From contig OU452221.1 of assembly GCA_911728455.2 (NCBI GenBank), forward strand, positions 8,689,918 to 8,753,917: a stretch of 64,000 bases of DNA, read 5' to 3'. Positions 46,201-54,147 of this stretch are shown here, piece after piece. The position numbers and the translations under genes are program-made. Under the pieces are notes generated by a model. It saw only the letters and a list, made by a program, of their open reading frames with translations, had not been told where the DNA came from and made no database searches. This DNA comes from Marthasterias glacialis. Taxonomy: Eukaryota > Echinodermata > Asteroidea > Forcipulatida > Asteriidae. Positions within the stretch are counted from its first letter, which is position 1; each line of letters begins with the position of its first letter.

Positions 46201-48508
46201 GCCAAAGATAAAACTGCTAAGCTGCCTGTAAAATGGATGGCATTGGAATGTCTAGAGAGGAGTGTGTACAGCACTAAGACAGATGTGGTATGTTTTGCTG
46301 TCCATCTATACCTAAGACTTGTTTAATAATAATTATAATAATACGCAGTTTATATGTAGCGCTTTATCACACCCAATGGGCGTCTCAAAGCACTCAGTAT
46401 TTTTTTCCTGCAAGGTATGCGGAATTACGATTTGAAGTATGAGACCTGTTCCTTAATACATAGCACCATGTAATGGTTTACAAGGTGCTGTGGCACAATC
46501 TTCAGCCGATCAAACCAGGAACACCGGGGCAAACCCCTTTTCTTTGCGATAAGTGCACTGGGTTCTTTAAGATGCATTACACAACACACGGGACCTACGG
46601 CTTTACCTCCCATCCGAAGGACACAGCAATAAAGAATAAGTGTCTTGCTTGAGGACACTAATGTCGAGAACAGGACTCGAAACCCACACTGTGCTGATCA
46701 GAAACACAAGAGCTTGAGTCCGGTGTTCTTATCCACTCAGCTACGAAACGCCACTGAATGTTTTTGTGTGTAGATGTAGTACAGTTTAAGCGACAAATTG
46801 ACTGGGGCTATTGCTTGCAGTGGCAGCAGTGACAAGAAAATCTCCCATAATATGGGAGATTTCAGTTAGGCCTGTGGCCTATCCAATCGATGCGCCGCTC
46901 AAATATGGTATCCCGCAAAAGTGGCATCATTAATCATTATAGAGCAATTGGTCCCCTGACCTATCTAACTGTATGCAGTTTATGGTGACCGCATAAAAAC
47001 GAATCATTTGAATTATGATCGCGTCAAAATACTTGCATTTTGCATTGTATAAGTTGTTTGTTTTATTTATTTTTTTTTTCTTGCAAAAAAATTGTGAATG
47101 GCCTCACGTTTCGACCCTAGCAGAGTCTTTCTCAAAGGCTAATAATATTTTTTTCTTGGCAGTGGTCATTTGGTGTCGTGATGTGGGAACTGCTGACACG
47201 AGGAATGAGCCCATATCCTTCCGTTGACAACTGGGATATCAGTACTTACTTACTGAGGGGACGAAGACTTCAGCAGCCAATGCACTGCCCAGACCATGTG
47301 TAGGTTTTTAGTTGTCAAATGTAACACACTCCGAACCACGCTTCATTTTTCAACCTATAAACTCTCCACATGAATGATTTTGTTTCCTTTACACATCAAC
47401 CAGTTGGCGCCGGATGTCCTGTTTACACACAAATGTTTCCCCTGCCTGGAAACAAAAAGCCCTGTAAAGACGCCATTGTGTAATTTGGGACCACCGGAGC
47501 ACAGGTCGCCCAGACATTCCACTGCAGAGCATGCATAGAACACACACACACACACACACAGTCGTGAATCACCATTATGTCCGAGGACTTCTATTGTTAA
47601 TTCTATTGTTCCTGTACTGAAGCAACCTCCATTGGTTTTGTACACAAATGGCGTCCGAGGACCCATGAAAACAAAGAACTGACTAGCGAGGACCTATTGT
47701 CCCTATTGTCAAATGTCCTCGGAGCATATGGTCAAACATGCCCACAGTCTAATGCTTCGTTTCACCCACACAAGGACAAAAAAGGTCTTGAATATATTGG
47801 CATTTTCTTGCTATTGAGATGTGGTTTTTGTGTAATCCCTGATTACAGACCTTTGTTCTTTTGATCCAAGAAGAGGATTACGAGGCATCGAGAGGCTTCC
47901 ACCATTGTTCATTCATTGTATTTTGGCTCAAAGGAGGTGAGTCAGAGTGAGCTGGCAATCAAGCCATGTCCCCATGTTTAGTACCACTCCTATGCCGTAG
48001 GTAACAGCCGATGTTTTGCAATTCACGGTGCGTGAATTTGACATTTTCTCGGTTGAGAAACAAAACTGACGATCCAATAAAGAGAATCTTTGTTCTCTTG
48101 GCACTGTCAAGTTAGGGTTTCTTTATGCCAGCGGTACCCTCAAAGATAAAAGATTCTGGCAATTCCACCAAAAAGAACCCCGTCAGGGGGACGGAACCCA
48201 CCCCCACCCCACCCCACCCCAAAACAAACAAACAAAAACGGCGGCAACTGGTTAAAGCAGTGTAAAAACTCTTGCATAAATTGCACAGTCTATTTTGTAT
48301 GTGAGTGCTTTTTTGATGGATGTATCTTTGTGTGTTCTCTCTGTTGACCAGGTACCAGATAATGATGGACTGCTGGTCTGTGAGCCCCGTGGACCGACCG
48401 ACTTTTGAAACTCTCGTGTGTCAACTAACTGATATCCTGTCCACACCGGCTGACCAACAGACACAAGAGGATCTTGTTTATCTCAATGTTATACCCAAGA
48501 TCTACTAA
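21327..48508 (+). CDS. MET: MET/RON-family receptor tyrosine kinase (18 coding exons)
   Basis: Orthologue-type of vertebrate MET and MST1R, cell-surface receptors for HGF/MSP-like ligands. Exons: 21275-22218 (ATG at 21327), 23509-23828, 25579-25767, 29315-29455, 29760-29936, 30679-30830, 34010-34148, 35730-35866, 36986-37150, 38022-38133, 39279-39527, 39644-39799, 40529-40808, 43227-43388, 44608-44864, 46015-46287, 47163-47299, 48352-48508. Phases agree throughout, giving 1364 residues (human MET 1390). Order: signal peptide (hydrophobic core about 27-40), Sema (to about 515), PSI (about 522-567), four IPT domains (about 570-940), membrane helix (about 964-987), juxtamembrane, kinase (about 1085-1345) and a tail of about 20 residues. 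Kinase landmarks: GQGHFG, VAIK (K1113), HRDLAARN (D1206), DFG (D1224), activation-loop Y1232/Y1236/Y1237. Start has G at -3 and +4. One gene stands in for both MET and RON. Confidence 0.95.
22288..22613. mobile_element. TTAA-flanked MITE, copy 2
   Basis: 326 bp between TTAA sites (22284-22287 and 22614-22617). Ends are AGCTCCAGCTTAACATTGGTAA and mirrored TTACCAATGTTGAGCTGGGGCT. Collinear with 13189-13547. It sits 69 bp after the donor of coding exon 1. Confidence 0.82.
23138..23250. mobile_element. Short hairpin element, copy in first coding intron
   Basis: AATGGGAGACTTTTGGGAAC and AGGTGGCAGCAGACTTAC are mirrored by GTAAGTCTGCTGCCACCTT and TCTCCCATT. Same family as 44470-44600. Confidence 0.75.
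23509..23828 (+). CDS. MET: MET-like coding exon 2 (Sema)
   Basis: Acceptor CAACTGCAG, donor ACG|GTAAGA, phase 1 to 0. Encodes [15 protein letters not shown] and LFAVFSTS, matching human EVFNILQAAYVSKPG and LFGVFAQS. The basic furin site that precedes this block in human MET (KRKKRS) has no counterpart. Confidence 0.94.
24745..25140 (-). mobile_element. Two group C SINE copies (minus), second partial
   Basis: A fuller copy at 24745-24885 and a head-plus-flank remnant at 25070-25140, both ending in GGCGGTCTCCCTATTTTGTC. They lie in the intron before coding exon 3. Confidence 0.7.
25150..25200 (+). repeat. Hammerhead-like motif, CTGATGA form
   Basis: CTCCTGATGATGACTAGAGC then AGGCTTGTCGAAATGTTGAG. 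It has both a CTGATGA box and a GTCGAAA box around a short GAC/GTC stem, as in hammerhead ribozymes of Penelope-like elements, but no convincing third stem or cleavage site is visible. Confidence 0.35.
25579..25767 (+). CDS. MET: MET-like coding exon 3 (Sema)
   Basis: Acceptor TTTTAACAG, donor AAG|GTAGGT, phase 0 on both sides. Encodes [19 protein letters not shown] then TQDGHVMK, equivalent to human LLTSISTFIKGDLTIANLG and TSEGRFMQ. The 3' end and donor of this exon are copied in tandem downstream (25729-25996). Confidence 0.93.
25729..25996. repeat. 76-bp tandem duplication copying an exon end and splice donor
   Basis: Three units of 76-77 bp (starting 25729, 25806, 25882) and a partial fourth (25958). 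The first unit is the real end of coding exon 3. The second and third each keep GAAG|GTAGGTCAAA, so two extra donor-like sites lie 76 and 152 bp downstream. Reading past the first donor meets an in-frame stop within 30 nt. Confidence 0.9.
26981..28020. repeat. Tandem duplication of a 512-528 bp unit
   Basis: Units start TAGAACAGTATATTCTCTAG (26981) and TAGAGCAGTATATTCTCTAG (27493). Each contains a hairpin: TCACGAGGTGAAATCTGG against CCAGATTTCACCTCGTGA. Unit 2 has about 20 extra bases near 27705. Confidence 0.88.
28495..28700 (+). repeat. Dispersed repeat, GGCTAGTTCAGTGTTGAAAA type, copy 1
   Basis: Matches about 44935-45150 in the same order (CCAAATGCTAGTT, CTCCAAGT.GTCTGG, GGCTAGTTCAGTGTTGAAAA). 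Class unknown. Confidence 0.6.
29008..29135 (+). repeat. GGCTAT/GGCTTT hexanucleotide microsatellite
   Basis: Imperfect hexamers (GTCTAT, GGCTAT, GGCTTT, GGCTGT) that keep several frames open on both strands. The open frames here are an effect of the repeat. Confidence 0.9.
29315..29455 (+). CDS. MET: MET-like coding exon 4 (end of Sema)
   Basis: Acceptor TTACTGCAG, donor GAG|GTAGGA, phase 0 on both sides. 47 codons, including [20 protein letters not shown], the last blade strand of Sema (compare human [20 protein letters not shown]). Confidence 0.92.
29760..29936 (+). CDS. MET: MET-like coding exon 5 (PSI domain)
   Basis: Acceptor AAACTAG, donor GGA|GTAAGG, phase 0 on both sides. Cysteine-rich PSI module: [14 protein letters not shown], then [16 protein letters not shown] and DNCPPAIYG, with the eight cysteines expected of the family. 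Confidence 0.95.
30679..30830 (+). CDS. MET: MET-like coding exon 6 (IPT 1, first part)
   Basis: Acceptor TGCTTGCAG, donor GTAACA, phase 0 to 2. Encodes [20 protein letters not shown], the start of the first IPT/TIG fold (human PLEGGTRLTICGWDFG). Confidence 0.93.
30945..31208. mobile_element. Partial third copy of the 18936 foldback element
   Basis: Covers the central palindrome (CAGTCTTCAGGAACGCCCAC to ATGCATGTGATGTCACGTTG) without the terminal arms. Intron of the receptor gene. Confidence 0.75.
31886..32130. repeat. Intronic direct duplication, copy 1
   Basis: About 215-245 bp repeated at 33672-33902 in the same intron and orientation, sharing long words such as CATAATCAGTCGACACTTGT and GATCATACAAGAAGTTCTTA. 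Confidence 0.85.
33019..33229. mobile_element. Foldback element, TTTCATAGAGCTGCT type
   Basis: Left AATTTCATAGAGCTGCT and right AGCTCTATGAAATT are inverted. The interior mirrors GCTTACCAGAATAAGG against GGTATCCTGCTTA. Related pieces occur at about 40890-41375, 43615-43770, 53923-54060 and 56176-56352. Confidence 0.65.
33672..33902. repeat. Intronic direct duplication, copy 2
   Basis: Partner of 31886-32130. It has a short internal deletion next to ACAGACAACTTGGAG and a handful of substitutions. Confidence 0.85.
34010..34148 (+). CDS. MET: MET-like coding exon 7 (IPT 1, second part)
   Basis: Acceptor TGCTTCACAG, donor GTG|GTAATT, phase 2 to 0. Encodes [20 protein letters not shown] and ends TFIFTYV, matching human STFSYV before DPV. 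Confidence 0.92.
35217..35622 (+). mobile_element. tRNA-like SINE, group A, near full length
   Basis: Leu/Ser-type head GTGGCCGAGCAGTTAAGAGC and B-box GGGTTCGAGTCC, body with AAGCAAGACACTTCACCATT, tail GGCGCATTATAAATGTACAG and an ATT run. It ends about 105 bp before coding exon 8. Confidence 0.82.
35730..35866 (+). CDS. MET: MET-like coding exon 8 (IPT 2, first part)
   Basis: Acceptor TTGTTTAAG, donor GTTAGT, phase 0 to 2. Encodes [20 protein letters not shown] then [13 protein letters not shown], parallel to human [20 protein letters not shown]. Confidence 0.94.
36268..36572 (-). mobile_element. Group A SINE copy (minus)
   Basis: Minus-strand copy with the B-box complement GGACTCGAACCCACACTC and the body words of the copy at 35217. 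It lies in the next intron in opposite orientation. Confidence 0.75.
36640..36850 (-). mobile_element. tRNA-like SINE, group D, copy 2
   Basis: Shares GGCCAGAAGATAC, AGATGTGGGAGGAAAA and GTGGGATTCGAACC with the copies at 6414 and 45520. Confidence 0.65.
36986..37150 (+). CDS. MET: MET-like coding exon 9 (IPT 2, second part; start of IPT 3)
   Basis: Acceptor CTCCAACAG, donor GTAAGT, phase 2 to 2. Encodes MLICATGAA and [16 protein letters not shown], equivalent to human ILECYTPAQ and IFSYREDPIVYEIHP. Confidence 0.93.
37217..37855. mobile_element. piggyBac-like MITE, copy 1
   Basis: 639 bp between TTAA sites (37213-37216 and 37856-37859). Inverted ends are CCAGTAGGCGCCGG and, mirrored, CCAGTTGCCGCCGG. 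TTAA targets and CC ends fit piggyBac. A second copy is at 47400-48251. No transposase frame. Confidence 0.8.
38022..38133 (+). CDS. MET: MET-like coding exon 10 (IPT 3, first part)
   Basis: Acceptor ATCTTTGTAG, donor GTG|GTACGC, phase 2 to 0. Encodes [20 protein letters not shown], matching human [21 protein letters not shown]. Confidence 0.92.
38884..39047. repeat. Tandem duplication with GC/CA alternation
   Basis: Two imperfect units containing TTTTTCGGTCATAA, ACACGAGAGGGCGCGCGC and CGATAACAGACGGCCAG. The alternating purine-pyrimidine run could adopt Z-DNA. Confidence 0.75.
39279..39527 (+). CDS. MET: MET-like coding exon 11 (IPT 3 end, IPT 4 start)
   Basis: Acceptor CTGTTCAG, donor GAG|GTAGGT, phase 0 on both sides. 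83 codons, including [16 protein letters not shown] and [20 protein letters not shown]. Human has CTTPSLQQ and YVHNPVFKPFEKPVMIS here. Confidence 0.93.
39644..39799 (+). CDS. MET: MET-like coding exon 12 (IPT 4)
   Basis: Acceptor TTCTTTTTAG, donor GAG|GTAAGT, phase 0 on both sides. Encodes [19 protein letters not shown] and CQIPDLAD, parallel to human GNDIDPEAVKGEVLKVGN and CTVPNDLL. Confidence 0.93.
40217..40345. mobile_element. Truncated copy of the 3086 foldback element
   Basis: Begins GAGCAGCTCATTCATGGGCG and continues with ACACCACCACAGCTATGGCC, then stops before the right arm. Confidence 0.65.
40529..40808 (+). CDS. MET: MET-like coding exon 13 (membrane helix, juxtamembrane)
   Basis: Acceptor TGTAACCCAAG, donor A|GTGAGT, phase 0 to 1. 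The helix [19 protein letters not shown] is followed by the stop-transfer CVRRQAKH. The juxtamembrane part is Ser/Thr/Ala-rich and has no tyrosine in this exon. Confidence 0.94.
41470..41670 (-). mobile_element. tRNA-like SINE, group C, copy 5
   Basis: Minus-strand head GGGCTGGATAGCTCAGTTGG and the flank word GGCGGTCTCCCTATTTTGTC. Near full length. Confidence 0.75.
42476..42948. repeat. 37-bp minisatellite, about 12.6 units
   Basis: Units of the form GGACACCCTGTTTGTAATTG followed by GGCTCTGAGTGTCTTTT, with few variants. Because 37 is not a multiple of 3 and no frame has a stop on the minus strand, it makes a 151-codon repetitive open frame that should not be read as a gene. Confidence 0.95.
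43227..43388 (+). CDS. MET: MET-like coding exon 14 (juxtamembrane, start of kinase)
   Basis: Acceptor AATCCATTAG, donor G|GTAAGA, phase 1 on both sides. Encodes [10 protein letters not shown], then [15 protein letters not shown] (human SSPLLQNTVHIDLSALN), and ends EEVVGQ at the glycine loop. Confidence 0.94.
44470..44600. mobile_element. Short hairpin element beside a splice acceptor
   Basis: AATGGGAGACTTTTGAGGAC and AGGTGGCAGCAGAC at the left are mirrored by GTCTGCTGCCATCTAGCGTT and CAAAGTCTTTCATT at the right. A second copy is at 23138-23250 in the first coding intron. This copy ends only a few bases before the acceptor of coding exon 15. Confidence 0.7.
44608..44864 (+). CDS. MET: MET-like coding exon 15 (kinase N-lobe)
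   Basis: Acceptor GAATTACCAG with a poor pyrimidine tract, donor AAG|GTTAGT, phase 1 to 0. Encodes [34 protein letters not shown] and [17 protein letters not shown], near-identical to MET. Confidence 0.96.
44935..45150 (+). repeat. Dispersed repeat, GGCTAGTTCAGTGTTGAAAA type, copy 2
   Basis: Partner of 28495-28700. It lies just after coding exon 15. Confidence 0.6.
45520..45970 (-). mobile_element. Group D SINE with four tandem B-box units
   Basis: GGCGGGATTCGAACCGGGGT or close variants occur at 45642, 45714, 45786 and 45900, so the tRNA-like head was amplified in units of 72, 72 and 114 bp. It ends about 45 bp before coding exon 16. Confidence 0.75.
46015..46287 (+). CDS. MET: MET-like coding exon 16 (kinase catalytic and activation loops)
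   Basis: Acceptor CTCCATTAAG, donor GTG|GTATGT, phase 0 on both sides. Encodes [33 protein letters not shown] and [10 protein letters not shown]. The YxxxYY arrangement matches Y1230/Y1234/Y1235 of human MET. Confidence 0.97.
46322..46752 (-). mobile_element. Group A SINE, near full length (minus)
   Basis: From the ATT-rich tail at 46322 to the head complement near 46750. Body words ACACCGGGGCAAACCCCTTT and CACACGGGACCTACGGC agree with 36268 and 35217. Confidence 0.78.
47097..47141 (-). repeat. Hammerhead-like repeat motif, copy 2
   Basis: GGCCTCACGTTTCGACCCTA then GCAGAGTCTTTCTCAAAGGC on the plus strand, matching the motif at 8600-8642. It lies 21 bp before the acceptor of coding exon 17. 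Confidence 0.45.
47163..47299 (+). CDS. MET: MET-like coding exon 17 (kinase C-lobe)
   Basis: Acceptor TTCTTGGCAG, donor GT|GTAGGT, phase 0 to 2. Encodes [20 protein letters not shown] and [11 protein letters not shown], against human [20 protein letters not shown]. Confidence 0.96.
47400..48251. mobile_element. piggyBac-like MITE, copy 2
   Basis: Matches 37217-37855 along its length, with extra sequence between about 47540 and 47750. Left end CCAGTTGGCGCCGG follows TCAA. The right end GGCGGCAACTGG precedes TTAA. Confidence 0.75.
48352..48508 (+). CDS. MET: MET-like coding exon 18 (end of kinase, tail, stop)
   Basis: Acceptor TGTTGACCAG, phase 2 in. Encodes [18 protein letters not shown] and a short tail ending [12 protein letters not shown] before TAA at 48506-48508. 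YLNV fits a GRB2-type YxN site, like Y1356VNV of human MET. There is no equivalent of the Y1349 motif. Confidence 0.95.
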
Positions 48509-48720
48509 CACTTGTAGTTGATCAACTAATTGATACCCTGTGCACACCAGCTGACAAACGCACACCAGAGGAGTTTGTTCAAATCCTAATGTGATACCTA
48601 AAATCTACTCAACTTGTAGTTGATAAAATATCAACTGCCAGCCTGTTTTCAACAGCTGACAGACAGACAGCATATGATCTTGTATAAGTTATGCACAAAA
48701 TCCATAATTTGTTGTATATA
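48421..48720. repeat. Tandem triplication of the tail-coding sequence, about 101-bp unit
   Basis: Unit 1 (48421-48521) is the coding end of the receptor. Unit 2 (48522-48622) and a more diverged unit 3 (48623 to about 48720) follow in the 3' untranslated region, sharing TCAACTAAYTGATA, CACACC, GCTGAC and CAACTTGTAGTTGATMAA-like words. The copies are not open. Confidence 0.85.
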
Positions 48721-51313
48721 TTCCATTACTTACTAATAGTCTGTCTGTGCCCTGTCTGAAAATTACTAAAAGTGGTTAATGGCAACACCTGATTTACAAC
48801 ATCATCAACAAACTATCAAAAAATGGTAGTGTATACCTCTGCTACAAGTTCAGTGGTGTTAATCAAAACAATCAACCCGCAGCAAAATACCTTCCCCCCC
48901 CCCCCCAAGAAAAATCAATATAACAATAATAATAATTTGTTTTTTTCCGCGGGATGGCCTGGAGAAAAAAAAACTTGTGGGACAGGAGAGAACCACCGCA
49001 CAACTCTACTCACATATGACCCTAGCCAGGACTCGAACCAGGGACATATTGGTGAGAGGTGAGCGCTTTACGCACACACCACCCTGAATAAAAGAAGACA
49101 ACAAATTTGACAACTTTTGAAGCCTGGAATTAATGAATAAAAAGGTTCAATCCCTATCAGCAAAATAAATAAATAAATGAAGAAAAAAAAATCAATAAAA
49201 AAAAAATCTAAAATCAATGAAGTGGGTAGGGAGATGGAAATCTCTTTGACTTTATAGAGCATGTGTAGATTCACAACAGTTCTGACTGATTGACTTACAT
49301 TTCATGATGACGAATGGTGGCGAGTTAAAATGGGATCTAACTGGTAATAATCGTGTGGTGATCCCGGCCCCATTGGCATTGCCCATGTGATGTCAAATGC
49401 AAGACTCTTGCTTGAGCCAGGCACAGTGATTAACCAGAATGATTGTTTGTAGGGTCAACGTAATTTGATTATTGTTTTTATTGGCTTGTATGCAACTCCA
49501 ACGGTACTAGTAATTAAGACAAATGTATGTAACGCTGCAAACTTCCAGTTGGAATTAAACTCTGCATGATTTTGTATAAGCCTTTCCAATGGGAAATCAT
49601 TCTTTAAAAAATTTACTTAAGACTTTTGATGTATTTATAGTTAAGTTGCTATAAATGAGCAATCGGTAAATTTACCTTTTTAGAAATATATCTCCAAACA
49701 TGATTTTCCTTGCTCTTCGATTTTGTCACATAAAATTACGGAATTTGACACCACTTTATGGGGTTTATAATGGGCACTTCAGTGCCCCATATTGGCCAGT
49801 CATTTCAACTGGATATAGGCGAATCCAAGCGACAATCTTGTACTGCCATTACTTCTTTAGAAAAGTTGATACGGGACATGCCAATGACCAAAAACGGATT
49901 TATCTACAGAAAATCAGCAAAGAGTTTGAACATAGCAAAAAAAATTGTATCAGCTTTTAAATGAATTCTTGTGTAATGAAAAAAAGATGTGTAATCTGAC
50001 ACAAATTTTGCAATTATTAATTAGATTACTTAAATAATTATCTTTGAAATGGCATAACTCAATATTAAGAAGCTAATTTTCAGTCCTGACCGGATTCCCA
50101 TGGGTTTTTCCCTCATCTAGATGTTTTTAAAACCATCTCGACAAATATCTCTAAGCCAATGGGCCACAGTTCTTTGCCGTTTTTACATTATTTTGTTGTT
50201 GTTTTTTTCATATAAAAAGTTCACATAAAACTAAGACCCTTAAATTGTAAATGTGCTTTCACTCCAAATGTCTTTACCTTTTGATGAACAATTTTAAGTA
50301 ATGCACCTTTTATATTTTTGTACGAATGAAAAATTGAGTTAGTGAAGTGAGTTTTGTTGCTTCCATTGTGTATATATATATGTGAATTACTTTGTTGTAT
50401 TTTAACATGAACATTCCACCTGTACAGTTTATTCTTCATTTGGTAGTTTAGTTGGTAAAATACTGAAGGTGCTGAACTGTTGGTAGTATTTTTACTTCTC
50501 ATTTCCTATTCATCTTGTTAGTGGTGCTAATTGTGCTGTTGGATTTGTAATTAGAATAGATAAACAAACAGAATCAAACAAAACATGCAGTTGGATTTCG
50601 CAAGGTTTGGGATGGTTAGGCTTAATGTTGCATATTCGCTGTTTTTATTGTTCAATACATTGAGGGGTGGAGCTTATTAATAGTAGGTCAATTCTCACCC
50701 GTTGATCCAATCTTTAATTTGATGTATATTTTATACTATCCCGCTAGCGCAAGTCTCAGGCATGTATTCCCTAGCCTAACTTTGGTATTTTGGGGGGTAA
50801 GAATATTTTGGAGAACCCGTTTTCTCAAACAATAACAACTGCGATTGCACTCTCCAAAGTCTGACATGTTTAGAATCCCATTTAAAACTTGAGAAAGTTG
50901 CTGTCATTTGGATTACTGCATTCGTACTGTTACATTACTGTTTCGTACACACTTTACCTACGGACCTACGGACCTACAGGGGCGCCATTGGTCGACTGTT
51001 GCTATGGTGAGCGAGGCTGAAAGGATTGGTCTCAGGGAAAGGACATGAAGAAAGCACCTTAAAATGGATTGTAGTAGACAATAAAACTGCTAGCACGGGA
51101 AATAAAACTATTAGCACATTTATAGTGGATAGCAGTAGAGTATAAAACTGTTAGCATTTTAAAGTAGATAGCAGTATAGAATGTAATTATTTTTTTTATA
51201 ACTTTGACTTTTAATTCACTACCAAAAACAAATATTAATAATAATAATAATAATACTGGGTATTATTTGTGTTTTTTACACATACACCAATGTGTGTTAA
51301 GCACTGTATATGC

Positions 51314-51650
51314 AGTACTATAATGGTTCTTATATAGTGCTTTATGACATGCCTAGGGTCGTATCAAAGCACATATTATTTGTTTTACAACAGGATAAGC
51401 AGAGATATGTTTAAAAAAAAAATTATTTGTGCGACCCATTTACATAGCACCTTGTAATGGTTTACAAGGTGCTGCAGCGCAATCTGCTGCCAACATTGCC
51501 AGAAATCCCTTCTCTTATCTTACTGGGCTCTTTTACATGCATTACATACGGGAGCTATGGCTTTATGTCCCATCTAAAGGACAAAGCAATATTAAGTGTC
51601 TTGCTTAAGGACACAAATGTCAAGACGGGGTACTCGAACCCACAATCATG
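51314..51650 (-). mobile_element. Group A SINE (minus)
   Basis: Contains CACCTTGTAATGGTTTACAA, ATGCATTACATACGGGAGCT and the B-box complement GGGGTACTCGAACCCACAAT. Confidence 0.72.
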
Positions 51651-54147
51651 TATACAAAAATTAAAATCAAATAAAATACTTTCATCATGATTACAATGTC
51701 ATATAAGCTGAGATATTAAGCTCAAGTTGAAGAATGCATTTGAATGTTTACGGACTCATTTTAATGAATTTAAGCTGGCGTTATATTTGAACAAGCTATT
51801 TGAAGAGACGTTATACCATTGTTTTTTGTAGGCATGCAACACCAAATGCCCTTCTTTTCAAGAGACACAGTGTTACCAAATTAGCCTGTGGAACATCTCA
51901 CCAAAAGCTGTTCATGTTCTTTTGCACGCCATTCAGGAAGTTGGAACCTTCTCTAAGGGCTCGTCAGCAATACTATTTCTCTGCATGTAGTGATTGTGCT
52001 TATTCTAAATTAATTGGGCTGTCAAACACTTTATGTAGTTGATAAATATTTTGAAATTGTGCCGTTGCCAATAATGTACGAGACTCTTTAAAAAAAATGC
52101 TTAATTTGATATTTTTTTTTTAATGAATTAAATTTCTACTTCTTGCCTTTTGATCAAAACATTTGTTCTGCATCTCCTTTTATTTGGTGGGGGGCTTTTT
52201 AAGTTAAATGTCTACATCTACTACAACTTACTTGGTCATTGGTCATACTGATGGCAGTAAGGTCCATAGCTACACCCACCCAGGGATAAATCTGCACAGC
52301 CCTCCACACAGTACTTCACTCAAGCACAGCACCCAGCAGACTGCCTGCACATGGTTATTTATATTTGCCTCCACAAGGCCTGGGTTAACAAAAGGGCTGG
52401 ACTGATGCATAATCTGCCAAGGGGATGTGATTGGTGTGAGGGGGCAGAAGGAAGCTGAGGGGCATGCAGAGTACACTGAAGCTGCATTCTTGTAAAACCG
52501 AGAAAAATTGATTTTAATAATAAACAACCATAAAGATATCCCATTTAACCAAAATTCTAAATGGTCGGATCATACTGCTTTGGGGGTAATAGCGCCATCA
52601 CACTTGAAGAGAACGCAGTATTTGTTTCAGATACAAGACTCCCCTTTTGCATCCCATGACTATTAAGGATGCTGCCCTCTGTTGGTACTTCAACAAACCC
52701 ATTTTTGGGGGCTGTATGTTATAAAATCTACTGCAAAAGAGGATGGAAGTGTATGGATTAACAGCTTCGGCAGTCTCACAGAAAAGACCCATTCAACAAC
52801 TGTAGCAGCCACTGGCCATCGCCGTAGCCAGAGTCGCTTGATTTGTACTGTTCACACCATTAAAGGGGCTGTGTCACCATGATTACAGCAGTAAATGGAA
52901 TAACCTAGTTATTATGCGCGCTGGCAGTCAATTCACAGTTTGACAAAGACGGCACCCTTTGTGATTTTACCGCAAGAGCGAGTGTGCAATATCTGAGTGA
53001 GAGTTCATCTTTCCATGCACAGCCACAGGCCTGCTATTATCATGTTGACAGCCCCTCTAAGAACGATAAAAATAACACAGGAATAAAAACCTGTTTTATC
53101 CTCCACAATGGACATAGGCAAAACTTTATTCAAATGCAAGGATATTAAGTTAAAACTTATCTATACAAGTAGCTGGAAATATCAATTTAGGTAAACAACT
53201 GTTTTGGAAAGAATCCAAACTAAATTCTGAGATAACTACTTTAATGTATTGTACACGTGGTCAGATAGTTATAATATACGCCATGCTATATATGTACTCT
53301 TTGGCCTGCGTAAGGGAAAAAAGTATCGCCTTGGAAAGTTCACTACCCTACTAATGTTTTACATCTAGAAATAGATCATACACAGAATGTATCAGAATTT
53401 TTTAATAGAATTAACTGTACAATTATTTGCCTTTTGTAATAGTTTATAGCTTTTTCTTTCTTTGTGAAAATCAGGCAAATATATTAATCTGTAGAATTCT
53501 GTACACTTGTTTAAATGGTACTAAATTTGTACATGTATTGACAATGTGAAAAGTTTGTTAGATTATGCACTATTCAAATTTTTTTTTTCAGTTTAGAAAC
53601 TGGTACCTTTTTTAATCTTCTATTTTTTTTTGACAGATTGGCTAATATACAAGCCCTGTTTGTTTTCTTTATCAATATTTGAGATCATTTGAACTATTAA
53701 TTCCTTGAACAATTGTCATCCAGCTGCCAGATTAAAGATAAATTTAGACAAAGATCATTTCAGGAAAAAATTGTGAAACAAATTGAAAAAATTGTAAAAA
53801 TCATCACTCTTTAATTTTGTCAAATTTTCAGTACTAATGGAACCTGCAGGATGATTTCAAACATCACTTTTATGTAAAGCTCAGCTTACATCATGAAACT
53901 CATGAAGCTGTTGACAAGGAAATGTTGCTGAGCGAAATTGTACACTAAGCAAAGAAATAGCAGGGCACCAGTTGCATCAATGAGAAATTCATTTCACTTT
54001 GGCGGGTTGCCATTTCTGCTTAGCAAGATACTTCTGTGCTAAGCAGATTGGGCTCTGATATAAGAATTTAAGAGTAAAATTCATTGACACTTGGAAAATG
54101 ATTTGCACTCTACACAGCTGTCTTTAACCCTCCAGAGATCACAGCAG

